From Anarhynchus alexandrinus (Eukaryota > Chordata > Aves > Charadriiformes > Charadriidae), in the NCBI GenBank assembly GCA_008711295.1, contig VUYV01000158.1, positions 1,485,660-1,549,659 on the forward strand: a stretch of DNA of 64,000 nucleotides, in the 5' to 3' direction. The notes under the pieces are model-generated. The model did not search any database, was not told the origin of the DNA, and worked only from the letters and a program-made list of their open reading frames with translations. The position numbers and the translations under genes were made by a program. This document shows, piece by piece, positions 1 through 12,700 of the stretch; position 1 is the first letter of the stretch, and the number at the start of each line of letters is the position of its first letter.

Positions 1-345
1 GGCCATGGAGCCTACTCGCAGGAGGTTGATCTCAGAGCACTGTCCTGCAGCACCTTCCCCTGCGCAGGGCAGAAGACACACCCCAGCACCTCTCCCCACA
101 TGTGTGAGAAGTCAACACCTTTCTTTAACACCAAACCCCACCGCTACCCCAAGCTACTCCTGACCTGGCAGCAAGCACAGATCAGGATGTTTAAAAATGA
201 GAACCTAAATCCAACGTTTCCAGCTAAAAGCCTAACAGTGGTCTGATCCGCGAAGAGGATCAGAGCCTTTGATCCCACAGATCAAAGGGAGTACCTTGGC
301 TGCGCGGAGCATGCTGACTCCCGGCCAGTGGTGTTGGGGCATTCC
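1..345. other. Non-genic flank
   Basis: No exon, repeat or RNA gene is recognisable before the first LTR. It is moderately GC-rich with short open frames only. Confidence 0.5.
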
Positions 346-350
346 AGAGC

Positions 351-952
351 TGGTGCAGTTTAACCCCAGTTGGCAACTAAGCCCCACACAGCCACTCGCT
401 CACTCCCACCCCTGCCAGTGGGATGGGGGAGAGAACCAGAAGGGTGAGAAGTAAGAAAACTCATGGGTTGAGATAAGAACAGTTTAATAGATAGTGCAAA
501 AACTACACACGCAAGCAAAGCAAAACAAGGAATTTATTCACTGCTTCCCATGGGCAGGCAGGTGTTCAGCCATCTCCAGGAAAGCAGGGCTACATCATCC
601 ATAAGGGTTACTTGGGAAGACAAATGCCATCACTCCAAACATCCCCCCCTTTCCTTCTTCTTCCCCCAGCTTTATACACTGAGCATGCCGTCACTTGGTA
701 TGGAATATCCCTTTGGTCAGTTGGGGTCAGCTGTCCCGGCTGTGCCTCCTCCCAGATTTTTGTGCACCCCCAGCCTGCTCACTGGTGGGGTGGTGTGAGA
801 AGCAGAAAAAGCCTTGACTCTGTGTAAGCACTGCTCAGCAATAACTAAAACATGCCGGTATTATCAACACTGTTTGCAGCACAAATCCAAAATGTAGCCC
901 CATACTGACTACTATGAAGAAAATTAATTCTGTCCCAGTCAAAACCAGCACA
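351..952 (-). mobile_element. Solo LTR of an ERVL-like endogenous retrovirus (copy 1)
   Basis: A 602-bp block bounded by a perfect 5-bp direct repeat, AGAGC, at 346-350 and 953-957. Read on the minus strand it begins with a degraded form of the avian LTR start (TGTGCTGGTTTTGAC, where relatives have TGTCCTGGTTTGAG). It has a TATA-like TATAAAG (plus-strand 670-676), an AATAAA (plus-strand TTTATT at 533-538) and a downstream stretch related to the CTCAACCCATGAG block common in bird LTRs. It ends in a relative of GGTTAAACCATGACA. No gag, pol or env lies beside it, so it is a solo LTR left by recombination between two LTRs. The 5-bp duplication fits class III (ERVL) integrases; the family label rests on recollection of avian LTRs, not on a search. 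It is more diverged from copies 3 and 4 than they are from each other. Confidence 0.87.
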
Positions 953-957
953 AGAGC

Positions 958-3180
958 TCAGCTTTTTGTGCTCCTCTTCAACAGTGCACCGCGTGAGAAA
1001 ATCCCCAGGTTTGCTCCCAGCCCGTGCATTATGTAATATTTAAATGCAGCGATGGGATACCTGGAGGAAAAAGATCTACATTTATACATGTGCTGTTCCG
1101 TAAAACAGATTAAACCCTCAGGAGCTGTTAGCAATAGTCTAACAGGCATTCACCCAGCCAGACAGCTTTTGGGAAGCTGTTTTTAATGCTGATCAATAGG
1201 AAGTGACCTTGAGAGCCATTGTCTCAGTGGCTGAAACAGTGGGAGCTTCTGAGGTTTTAATGCAGTTGTTTCTGGAAAAGGAAGGAGCCATGAAGGTATG
1301 TAAAGGTGGCATTTGTTGGAGGCAGATATCCAAAAAGGGGGAATTTCTAGGAGAAAAAAACTAGTTAAAATCCAAGAGTTTGAGCCAAGTTGTTTGAGCT
1401 GCATTCACGGCTCCTCTGTGAGTTTGTTGGACAGTTACTGTATGATCAAGTCATGAAACTTCCCTTCCCTGAGGAAGTGGTAAGTATTTCTCATCACAGC
1501 CAAATTGTGAAGCTTTATTCATTAATATTGGAAATCCTGCCTTGTAAATGTTTAAGAGTGAAAAAGAGTTACTTTTATCTATGGAGAAAAGTTTCTCTCC
1601 TTTGTAAGCTTAAAATTTATTATCTGTATAGAAATTCTACTCAATATTCCAAATACTCCTCCTATGCCACCTGATACTTTAAGGATATAGCCATTTTTTA
1701 GTACCAGATAAATATTATGCCTTTTTGCTCTCCTTTTCTATATGCATGTGGCCTTTTTGGTTTGGCTCCAGACACAAAGCAATTAGACTTTGCAGTATTT
1801 TCACCATTACTAATGCTATAATAACTTGGAGCAGTACCTGAGAAAGAACACCAAGCCTTTTTTTCAGCAATAAATACTTTATGGCATATATTTTTACTTT
1901 TCCATATCCATTTATCCCTACATTTATTTCTGAGGAAGTCAGTATTCATGATCAGAAATACATTTTAAAATGCGTCATTATGGTAAAACATTCTTTATGT
2001 GAGGTAGAGAAGAAATTGCAATCATTTTCATCCTCAGGTGTTAGTATAAGGAAATATAACTGCTAAGCATTTTTAACATACTCTTTATTTCATCTGAGAG
2101 CTTCCATAAAAGTCAGCAGACTAATGTCTCAGTCTGGAAAAAAAAATTAATGTCTCAGCTAAAAACATTTTAAAAACTGAAAAATCCAATTAAACTCGGC
2201 ATCTTGCAAAATATTTGTTTCTTTAAATTCTTTCTTTTATGCCTTGAATGCAAAATGAATGGAATAAACCACTAATCTAGCTTAAAGCACAAATTCAGTA
2301 GAATAATTATTTGTGTGCCTAATTGCAGGTATATGAGGCGTGCAATTCCAGTATCTACAGTGAGGTCACTCACAAGTCTGAGCAAAAGCATGTGTCTAAG
2401 TATTTTAAGACTTTAAGAAAATTACTGTTGCGACAGAGAAATTAAAGTCTCACTGATAGAGCTCCAGTGTAGGGAATTTAGCACAGGTAATACCACTTAC
2501 AGAAGTGGTACCTCATACAACAACAGACGAACAGCAATGTATTTTCTTCCTGTTTTGAAATTTAATGAACAACTTTCTTCCCCTCCTTTTGCACTGTAAA
2601 TGTCAGACACAAGTCAAAGGCATACATCTGACTGGGTTTGTGTTTTTTTTCTTGTTCTTAATAGTTGAGACGAATATAAAGTATTTTTTCATACTTTTTA
2701 GAGGTGAAAAGGGAAAACCAACAAAAAAGGAAAGAAAGATAAACTTGCTTGGAGAGTGAAGAAGATTACCAGGGAAAAGAGGGATGAAGGAAAATCTTAG
2801 CAATATCTAGAGAGAGATGAGGGGAGTAAAGAGAAACAATAGACGAGATGTTGTCAGATAAAAGCTGCAGAGAGTCTTAAAAATGAGGGTAAGGAAGCCT
2901 GGATTTTATGAGGAAGATATACAGGGACTCTGGTGAGTGAACCTGAGTCTTGGGTAAAGTTTATTGGAAATGGTGTACATTGTATAGGTTATGGAAAGGC
3001 CAGTTAAGGAGAGTAATAGGAAGTGGTTAATGCCAGTTACGAGACGATCACGGTCAGGGGGTATTTTATCACATACCTGCCAGAAAGGGTTGTTATTTCA
3101 AATGTTCCAGAATAAGCAAGAAGATTTAGTGAAAGTCTCAGTGTGAGGAAGTGAGTAAAGTGAAAAAGACCAAATCTAAT
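958..3180. other. AT-rich non-coding stretch
   Basis: No gene is recognised. The only gene-like hint is a strong donor-like sequence (GAAGTG|gtaagt) at about 1479/1480 that closes a short open frame from 1390, but there is no convincing upstream acceptor. From about 2700 the plus strand becomes strongly purine-rich. Confidence 0.45.
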
Positions 3181-3356
3181 GCTGTCTTGCCCAGAGAGGT
3201 TGTTGAGGCCCCATCCCTGGAGGTGTTCAAGGCCAGGCTGGATGGGGCTTTGAGCAACCTGGTCTAGTGGGAGGTGTCCCTGCCCATGGCAGGGTGGTTG
3301 GAACTCGATGATCTTCAAGGTCCTTTCCGACCTAAACCGTTCTATGATTCTATGAT
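3181..3356 (+). mobile_element. CR1 LINE, 5'-truncated 3' end
   Basis: Contains the CR1 tail signature: a gcccagagaggttgt block, then the conserved run through 'caaggccaggctggatgggg', 'agtgggaggtgtccctgccc' and 'ttggaactcgatgatctt', ending in tctatgattctatgat. The terminal ATTCTATG repeats mark the 3' end, so it lies on the plus strand. Only about 176 bp remain, the usual severe 5' truncation. It sits inside a purine-rich stretch that continues on both sides. Confidence 0.95.
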
Positions 3357-6300
3357 AATACTGAGCTGCAACGTTACAGAGAAAACTGGTGCTAGAGCAA
3401 TGGGGGAAGGAAGGCGTGATAGGAGCAAGTAGGAGAAGCCCCATTTTAGAGCTGCTTGATTTTGAGAAGCAACAGGACATCCAAGGCGAAGGGGTGGAGA
3501 AACAGATGTAGAGAGAGTACGCTCAGAGGGAAAAAAGAGGTTTTGGATTTGAGGTTCAGAAGCACCGAGGTGAGAAAAAGAATGAGAATAATCCAAGCCG
3601 CAGGCAAGGAGTGGTGAGCAATACAGGGTGGGAATCCAGAGATGCCCAGGGAGCCACTGAGGCCCCCAGAGACGCTGCTTCTAAGGGAAAATTAGTTATT
3701 GAGTAATCACCACTGAAAGCAAAGGGAGCACATTTTTGATGGGGGGAGGGGGGAGGGTGCTGTCAAAATCTCAGCTCTTCTCCAGAATGAGGCTGGGAGT
3801 GCAGAAAAAGGAAGAGAAGAAGCAAGATCTGGGAAAAGGGCGAGCCGAGAGAAATAAAGGCATCAAATTACTTCTGGAGCAGAATGAGTAACACAGAAGA
3901 ACGAGGAAGAAAATGAGAGAACTGAAATGTGAGGCCACTGCTATAAAATCTGAAACGACCAGAAACACTCTCCAGGATGGACTGTTTTAAACTTTCCTCC
4001 AAAGAATTATACTCTCTGCAGGGTAGAAGCCCATCTAAAATGATGGCTTTTTGTTACCCATCTTGAATGGTATTCCGCATGTATATAATGGGATGCGTTG
4101 CAGTTCATCCGCAGGTATAAAGCAAATGATGCATTTCTTTGCTTGAGGCCCTCATTATGCTCTGTAAACAATCAGAATGAGATTTATTCTCCACTCCCTG
4201 ATTTCCTGCTCTCGGGGAAAAGCACGAGGGGCACATTAGAAAGAAAGTGCTAAGATACTGATTATCCATTTCTCCAAGCCACATTGGTTTAGGTTTCTCC
4301 AGGCCTCCTAGCAACAGCTTTATTATTATGGAGTTATTTCCCCCAAAATACTTCTAAAACAAGTATCAGATTAATGTTTCAGATAAAAGGAAAGTATATT
4401 CATTAACTCCCAGAGCTGGTTTATTGGAACAGGAACTTCCAATGAAACATGCAAGTATGGTTTTGTTTTGATATGCTGATTTTTCTGAGGTTTTTTTTAC
4501 ATTATTTAACAGTGAATGGATAATGATGATCAATATACAATACACTCACTCCATAAATGAGAAAAAATAATTCTCGTTAGTGAATATTTTTCTGCATTAT
4601 TAGCATATTCCATTTATTATCTTTTAATCTAGTTGCAGATATGACTCATCATACGTACATGCATCACTTTTGTTTACTTACAAACCAGATATACTGCATA
4701 TTATGTTGGAAGTAAACATGTATACGAAGAATTTATTTAGCTCAACAATAATTGCAGTTTCTGTTGTTTACAACATTATGGAATTCAGATTTCTCATAAT
4801 TTCCCAGGAGAATTGTGGTATGTTATGAGAAGTGAATTAATCTCATAAATATGTATTTTTTGTTTCATGGTAAAATTTTCAGAAGTTGTCATGTTCCTTA
4901 GACTCATACCTCCCAATAACCATTTTTTTAATCCCCAAATAGAAAATCTATTATGCAGTCTTGTTTTCCAAAGTAGCTTAAGCACCTACAAGTCAGTGAG
5001 ACTCAGGCTCACATGGCAGTTCTTGAAAAAATATTTCTTCAATCACTGAAAGACAATAAAAGATGAGTATATTTACTGCTGTTATACAGATCATTACTTA
5101 TAATTTCTTGAAGAAAAGATACAGAAAGGAGTGCTTTCCTCATTCCCTGATTTTCCTGCTGTGGTACAGCTGCAATTTTTCAGGAGGGAGAGGGTGTTGG
5201 TTTGGTGCTTTCTCATGCCTTAACCATAGGTATAACGTTCTCAATCGCTCCCCAGAGGAACGGAGGCTGAAAACCTTTATTTTTCCCTTTCATTCGTTTG
5301 CTTCATTGTGGGCTGCCATAGTGATAAGGTCTCCAGTGGGGTCAGCAACTGGCTCTGTAGTGTCATTTTGCTCAACCACAGCACAAATTGCAAGGGACCG
5401 GTGCAAGCTGATGCTGGAGGACACACATTTGCCGACATGGAGTGCTCCGCTCCTGGGTCAACGTGGGAAGCTCCTTACAGGTTTTCTTAATGGGGGACTC
5501 TCTTAAGAGGGGGAAATAAAGAAGAGGAAAACAAAGTTACCTACAGTGTTTGTAAAGGATGGGACTAAAGCGGTAGGAACTGTTATATCCATATTACAAC
5601 ACCCAGGTGCTGCTTTGGGTAAAATGCAGAATGCCAACAGTTTGGCTGGCAAAGTCTTTTTAGCATTGGAAATCATGTTGGTAATTACAGAATGTGATTT
5701 CCTTGAAGGGAAAGTTGGTTTATATCTGATTAACTGTGTCCCTAGAGATTGTTTTTCTATTCTTTCCTTCAAGAAAACAAAAACTCAGGTGATGCCCCAA
5801 GGTAGCCCTGGATTCATTGTGCAGGCAAACATACCCTGTAGCCCTTTTTGGTGAAGTGAGACTGGGCGGGAGAAATAGTACTAAACTGTAAAAACTAAAT
5901 GGGATTTTGTTTTTATTGAAAACATTGTGTTTCAATCAGTTTTTCATTTAGCACCTTTTTATGACTGAACTTAATTCAGGTGGAGACAGTTTCCATCGCT
6001 CTTCCTACTAGTAGTCCGTGCAATGGCAAAGACTTAATGTTAGAAGTACAGATTATTTAAAGTCAGCAAACCTTCTTATACAGCCAATGGTGCAAAATAC
6101 TTCAAAGTTTTAAAAAGAGATCCTTCAAAATGTCAAAACTACCATCTGGCAAGATGGTTGAGAGAGTACACAGAGGGAATAGATGCTTTTTTATAAAGTC
6201 TCATGAGGCCTAGGAGGATAGTTGGTTATAACACAAGATTTCTTATGAACAAGAGCAGTTTGTAGAATAATGTGGGACAGTGATTCAAAGACGAGTGGTT

Positions 6301-6720
6301 CTATTTTTGCACTAACTGCTTTTGAACATTCGGTGTTATTAGCAAAAGCATATTCAAGTTTAATACACTCCATATTTACAATGCAATAACAAGAAAGAGA
6401 AAGAATAAAATAAAATAAAAGTCTTAGCTTTATTTTTTTTTTTAAAATCTATATTAAGACTGCTCTCTTCCAATGAATGTGTTCAAAAAATGGAACAGAA
6501 GGAGAGGTATTAGCTACAGTGCTGAAGTCAATGGCTGATTTCAATATTTTTATTCCTCTTAACTGGTGCCACAGCTACAGGACCAATGACACTCTGTTCC
6601 TTGTCCCTGCCAAGCAGACTCCCCTGCATGGGGGGGGACAAGAAATCCCTCAAGGACTGGGCTTCCCATAGCACCCAAGCAAAAACACGTTTGTCACTTG
6701 TAAATCCTTTTATTCTTGGG
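3357..6720. other. Non-coding stretch, purine-rich at its start
   Basis: Purine-rich to about 3960, then AT-rich. The longest open frame (5063-5506, plus, 147 codons) has no recognisable domain and no promoter or splice context, so I do not call it a gene. Confidence 0.45.
3741..3757 (+). repeat. G-run tract (possible G-quadruplex)
   Basis: Three G runs (6, 6 and 3 Gs) are separated by single A residues, which can be read as five GGG blocks. It could fold as a G-quadruplex; that is inference from the sequence only. Confidence 0.5.
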
Positions 6721-6872
6721 ATCATAGAATCATAGAATGGTTTAGGTTGGAAAGGACCTTGAAGATCATCGAGTTCCATCCACCCTGCCATAGACAGGGA
6801 CACCTCCCACTAGACCAGGCTGCCCAAGGCCATGTCCAGCCTGGCCTTGAACACCTCCAGAGATCTCTGCCT
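6721..6872 (-). mobile_element. CR1 LINE, 5'-truncated 3' end
   Basis: The plus strand begins atcatagaatcatagaatgg, the reverse complement of the CR1 3' octamer repeats, then 'ttggaaaggaccttgaagat' and the conserved 'acctcccactagaccaggct' and 'ccagcctggccttgaacacc' blocks. It is therefore a minus-strand copy of about 150 bp. Minus-strand open frames here are fortuitous. Confidence 0.95.
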
Positions 6873-9461
6873 CTGGTTTGACCAAAGCAACTAAAATCCA
6901 GTGTCTCCAGAACAAAGGACAAATACAGCATGAACTCTCTGATTCTTTAACATCTGGCCAGCTCTCTGGCTGGCTGGGAGACGCAGTTCTGCATCCAGCA
7001 CATTGCTCTGGGCTGCCCAGGCACAGTGAAACACTGCAAATGTATGGCTGACATTACTTCTAAGAGATAAATTCATAGAAATGAAAAAAATATATTGATA
7101 GTACAAAATATCGAAAAAGGCGATCTTTGTTCTTTCTTAAAAAGCCTTATAGCAATGTTACAGAAACTAAAAGTTTTGGGACAATAATTTTTTTTTTTTT
7201 TTATCAAAAATATTCATGACTTCTAGCTGCTTCTCTGTCTTCTGACTGACAAGAGACCAGTGATTATAACCAAGAGCTGCATCTGGTTCACAGTGAGGTC
7301 TGGACCTGCGCTTTGTAACTCAGACCCATATCTCGACAGAAGAGTTTTGGTTTGGTTTGTTTTAATAGGGTGTCAAGGCAGCCACGTGAAGGCGCAACAC
7401 ACTGTCATACTGGAATGCTAATTCCTTTTTGCTCAGGAAAGGGAATTATTAAACCACCAACAAATGTTTGGGGCCTGCTTATTATCCGATCTAATATTAT
7501 ATGCTTCGTGCTTCTCAAAACTCCAGCGGGGACTGAACGCAATACACTCAGCAGTCCTACCAATGTTTCCTGCCTGGTACATTTAAATTCCTTACAGCGA
7601 AACAAAGTTGCTACAAATCAACCTCAAATGTAATGAAAGGCCAAAGGACAGAACATGTTGTTCCCCACATCCTTCGTTTTGTGCCTACAAAAGCAAGCTG
7701 CCCCTTTGCTGGCATGATGATCCTGCACAGCGACGCGCACGGTGCCATGGGGAAAGCCTGGCACCGGCGAAGCTCACACGTGAAATCCCCAAAAGTTTTC
7801 AAAGCGCTAGGGATTGTAGAAAGATTTGAGATCCCTTTTTGCCAAAGAACAGCTGTTTTACACGGAGACTTTCATTACCTAAGGACCCAAGTTTGCTTCT
7901 GCATTATTGAAAATACATATTATAGCGCAGGAAACAAGTAATGGTTTATTAATGGAGTCAGGAGGATTAGCAACATAGTTTTGTCACTTTCTTTTCTGAA
8001 TAAAACATATTAATAACAGCTTTGTAGAACTAAGTAAGGTAGACCATAATAAGGCATATAATAAAGAAAAGCCGGAAACTTTAATAAACAAGAGTATTTG
8101 TTTCTCTCTCTCCTTGAAATCAGCTGTATGCAGCCTTCTTATTTTACATATCTCTGAAGAAACTTTTCTTAGTGGAGCACTGAACCTATTTAAAGTTGAA
8201 TGTACCTCTTGAACATATGACTAAATTTAAATCCACAGCATTAACAACAAACAAATAATTCCCAAAAGGCTAACGGTGTTCTGTCCGTATTTTTTAACAG
8301 ATTATGAATATTACGTATACCTGGTCAAAATGCAGGGAAATGCTTGAGTGGTGGTTGAAGTCTATTGCTGAAAGCATGAACTAAAGATAAGTTAAGTTTG
8401 AAGCACCCTTGAAAAGAGGTGCTGTTCTGCACTCAGATCGTGCTTTGTATGTGTAATAAACACCGTAAAATTGGGAATCATGATTGTAAGTAAAGTTCCA
8501 TGTGACAATATGCCATTAAATATTACACAGTGGTTTTGGTGCAGCTGTGAATTGTACTTGGGCTTTTGTAACGGGGTGTAAATTGCAAGAACCCAGCCTT
8601 TTTCACACGCACCAACAGTTCCCATCATTTCATTCACATAAAATCTCCTTGTTGCCCATGAAAAATGGTTCATGAGTAAAGCAGGATATATCTTGCTTTA
8701 ATAACACAAGTTTAATAAAACATCTCCTGCTTGAACAGCTAGGAATTACTTTAGGAGTAATTCCAGGAATTCTGGAAAAGAAAGAATGAATAAATAAAAA
8801 TTTAAATAAAATTTAAAAATAAAAATAATAATAAAAAAATAAATCTATTTAAATAAATTTATTTAAAGGATAATTTTTTTATTACCAAGTTTATGTTATA
8901 AGTTATACTTTCAGTTTCTGTAATGTTGCTATAATGCTATACAATACCTTTGCAGAGCATTCCTTTCCTCACAAAAAGCTCTTTTATAGTTATTTTGCAC
9001 TCCCTTTTAAAGATAATTCTATAAAAATTGCTATTTCACAAAACATCTACAACAAATCTGTTTGATGTAAAATAAATACTTGCATTGCTTCACATAGCAA
9101 TCAACCCAAGCAATATATTAGTCCCTTAGCTATTAAAGGTACTACCCGCCTGGCTGAGTGTCGTGCCTTCTAGCCAAGATCTCCCTGCTCTTTATACACT
9201 TTATCATATCATTTTGCAGAGGCCCTGTGAAATGAGGAAATAACAAATATTTATCCAATTCCAGGAAGAGAAGCGCAGAAAGCATATTTTCCAAGGCAGT
9301 GTCTGTCCACAGCGGTGGAAACACGAGCATTTGGATGCTGTTTAGCACCTGCGGCTGCTCTGGAAGTGAAGCTGAATGCAGTCCCTACCCACCGTACCCA
9401 TTTTTGGCTCCATCTCTTCCTAAAAACTTAATGTATGGCTTTTAGTTTGATGTAATTAAGG
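6873..9461. other. Non-coding stretch
   Basis: No gene is recognised. A 15-T run lies at 7188-7202. The segment 7400-7940 is less AT-rich and open in several frames on both strands, with no splice or domain support; it could be conserved non-coding sequence, but alignment would be needed to tell. Confidence 0.4.
8785..8880. repeat. AT-rich low-complexity tract
   Basis: Almost pure A and T with irregular AATAAA, TTTAAAT and ATAATA units. It is ordinary low-complexity DNA; its many AATAAA motifs should not be read as polyadenylation signals. Confidence 0.85.
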
Positions 9462-9715
9462 CATAGAATCATAGAATGGTTAGAGTTGGAAGGGACCTAA
9501 AAGATCATCGAGTTCCAACCCCCCTGCCACAGCCAGGGACACCTCCCACTAGACCAGGTTGCTCAGAGCTCCATCCAGCCTGGCCTTTAACACTTCCAGG
9601 GATGGGGCGTCCACAGCTTCTCTGGGCAATCTGTTCCAGTGTCTTACCACTCTCACAGTAAAGAATTTCTTCCTAATATCTAATCTAAATCTGCCCTCTT
9701 AAATCCCTATGAACA
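9462..9715 (-). mobile_element. CR1 LINE, 5'-truncated 3' end
   Basis: Begins with catagaatcatagaatggtt, followed by the 'ggacacctcccactagacca', 'tctgggcaatctgttccagt' and 'atttcttcctaatatctaat' blocks, all reverse-complement CR1. About 250 bp of the 3' end survives, longer than the 3.2 and 6.7 kb copies and of the same subfamily type. Confidence 0.95.
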
Positions 9716-12700
9716 GCCAAGTCCAGAAAGGAGGAAGCTGATGCTTCACTTCTATAACACAGTATTAAAATCCTGTTGGTTTTTTTTCTCGTGGATAGAG
9801 AGTATGTCTCTTCCGTGATTTATGATATTTAAACATGCTGACTTGCACACTTTTCCTGTTATTACGTTCAGCATGTCGAAAATGTGTGCTGATGGACATG
9901 AAGTTTTATCTGACAACTCTCCTATGTAAAAGTGCTGCTTGAGGGTGATAATGAGACCACCACATGGGAGCTGATAACTCTGCTTCAGCCATTGACCTAT
10001 CCTGGAAATCCACCATCTCTCTTTTTTCAAGTTTTCTCATATGAAATATTTCCTTTTAGAAAATTCTTCAATTACTTTAAAGATCTGTTCCCTGCTAGAT
10101 TATACCTGCTCCTGCTTTCAAAGAAAATAACGGGCAGTGTGTGAAGAAAAGTTCATACCACCTTATTGCTTATTGCTCTCATCGCCATTTATAGTCTACA
10201 GATAATTAACAAAGAAAAGCAAAAAGTCTGAATGAAAATACAGTCATCAGCTTCACTGGAGTCACTGAAAGAGCCCCACAAGTTCATTCCAATGTCTTCC
10301 CTTGCATAACTCATCTCTTGCTGAAATAACTGCATTGTTCCTATGGGGGTTAAACATAATATTTGTTTTACAGCGCGACTTCATCACCGTCCAAATTGCT
10401 TCTACGCTACACATCCCCACCGCCCCGCCCACTCCTGCTGTATATTTTAAGTAACTTCACAGAATCCTTTTTAACTTGCAAACTAGAGTGTCTCACAATC
10501 AATGGGACTTCAACGCATACTTGTTTTACAAAGGCACCCTTATTTCATAGGGTGCTGGAGTAATTATTGACTGTATATAGGAATTCAACTAAGTTTACAA
10601 ACACTTTCTTCAATTTTTTTTCCTGACTGTTACATTGTAATTCCCTTCATCTTCAATTTTTCTCCTGCTTTTTTGAAATTTTATATTAGTTTTGATCCAT
10701 TTGGATGTCCATATTCTCTCTTTTAATACTCCAAATCTCTTTTCTCTTTATTAGCTTATTTCTGCTTCTTTTTTCTCCTTTTTTTTGGTTATTCACATCT
10801 CTCTCCTGTATTTGCCCTCATCCCCTTTCCTTCCTTTCAAGCTAACAAATGTAGACTGTATTTACAGACTGGATTTTTTTTAAGAATAACATACCAAAGT
10901 CAGACTACAAATATTACTTATGCCTGATGTCAGTTATTCACTGCTTGTCACTTCCAATGCACGCGTCCCCAAAGAGCCTCCACTGACGCTCCAGCCCAAA
11001 GTATAAACCCTCTACCATTACATTTCAAAAAATAACAAATCTTTTCATGTATGAGCTGTCAAAAGAAGCTCTCGGATTAGCCAGCGGAGAAAGGGACACA
11101 GTTGCTACCCCCACACGCTATATAAGTATGAGCCACGTAACTCCCAGCAGCAAGAGCTGATAACTCTGGGGGGTGGTGAGCCCCTTCTGAGCAGCTCCAA
11201 TTCAGTAACATGGGCTGATATATTCATTTATTTTTTTTAATCATCTGCCCTCGTGAGGGTATTTGGTGCACTCTTGGGAGCAAGGCTTGGGGGGAAGCAG
11301 TGCCTGGAACACAGCTGCAGCTCCAGTGGAGGAACGCCGCGGGTGAGTACCGGGGTGGTGTTGCGCATTTGGTGTTAGACGATGAATGCGGCCACGTTGT
11401 GCCGCCTGCTGAGCTGTTTCTGGTGGAGAAGCCAAGTGAGAAAGGAAAAGCAAGCTATGGAAGGGGGGGGTAGTTTCATATACTGCAAAACTGCTTTAAA
11501 TAACCTCTCTCAGATAGCCCCGCCATAGAGGGACATTAATGCGACTCACCCTGCACCCTGGTAGGATCCTGCACCAGTTGGGGCGCAGAGAGGGTGTGAG
11601 GGTGCTGCTGCCAGCTCTAAGCCAAAGGGGAAGCAAAACCTCTCATGCAACTTAAGATCATCGTCCTTCTGGGCCCCTCTTCCTGCAGCCTGGAAAAAAA
11701 ATGGGAAAGAGCTGGTTCAGGGCAGCAATTCTTGCAGATGAATTTCTTGAGAAAGTGGCACCTGTTCCTTCTAGCAGAGTGCTTTAATGAAAAGGAGAAA
11801 AAAAATGCACACAGCTATGAAGACAACACAAGGTTCCGTGTGTCTGATCTTATACCTCAGCCTTTGATTACGTTTTCACTTGTCACATTAGTGTGTTACT
11901 TTGATTGCAAGTACTTCTGTGTAACCAGCCTGTTCTCATACTCAGAAATTTGTACAAATACAATAGATACCATGAAATAAACATTATGATTAATTTATAT
12001 TTATTTTGATATATCATAGTTGTTTAAATGTCAAATTATTAATTTCTACATATAATGCACTTCCCACTCATCTTTTAATAATCCTTCATTTTCTTTAACT
12101 GTTCCTGAGATCCTTGTCAAGCTGACCCTCTTTTCTGAGAAAAATTAAGTAAACACATCTTTAGAAAGGGGTATAGCAAGCTTTCTTTCGGACAAGCAAA
12201 CACTGATGTCTGGATTAATGCTTTACCAATCCAAAACGGTTTTAGTTCTTGAGAACTAGGTGTGTTGCTCTGTCTTTTTCCCCCATGTGTTTCTGAGCTA
12301 GTTCTGCACCTCACACAACACCTGAAATAAAAATAGATCCGAGTTAATAACGGTGAGACCCTGAAACCAGAACTCACAACTTCTGGCTTTATTCAGGCTC
12401 TGACATCCACACTGTAACTCAGGTGGCTTGAGTGGTACTCAGTCCCTCTTGGCCATATTGCCCCATCTCTGTTGATCTTGAATTTTCTAGCTCCTGGTAA
12501 TTAAAGGAGAAAGCCATGCTACAGGCAATAAACAACTCCCGGAGTGACTCTCCCCTAGTGTTTACTGTGGGTTGTAGGAGCTGCTAAATCTTTCTCATCT
12601 CCCCTTCTGATCCAGCCTTCCCCCACAGCATTGCTCCCCATGCTGGCTTGATTAGCCGAAGAGAAGAAACGCCCGCCCTGATGTTCGAGAGCTGCATAAC

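Noticed and set aside
1390..1479. Possible exon ending at GAAGTG|gtaagt
   Set aside because: Strong donor but no convincing acceptor or promoter upstream, and no protein similarity recognised.
3037..3480. 147-codon minus-strand open frame
   Set aside because: Antisense shadow of the CR1 tail at 3181-3356 plus purine-rich flanks.
5063..5506. 147-codon plus-strand open frame
   Set aside because: No domain, no promoter or splice context and irregular composition. A single frame of this length is expected by chance in 64 kb.
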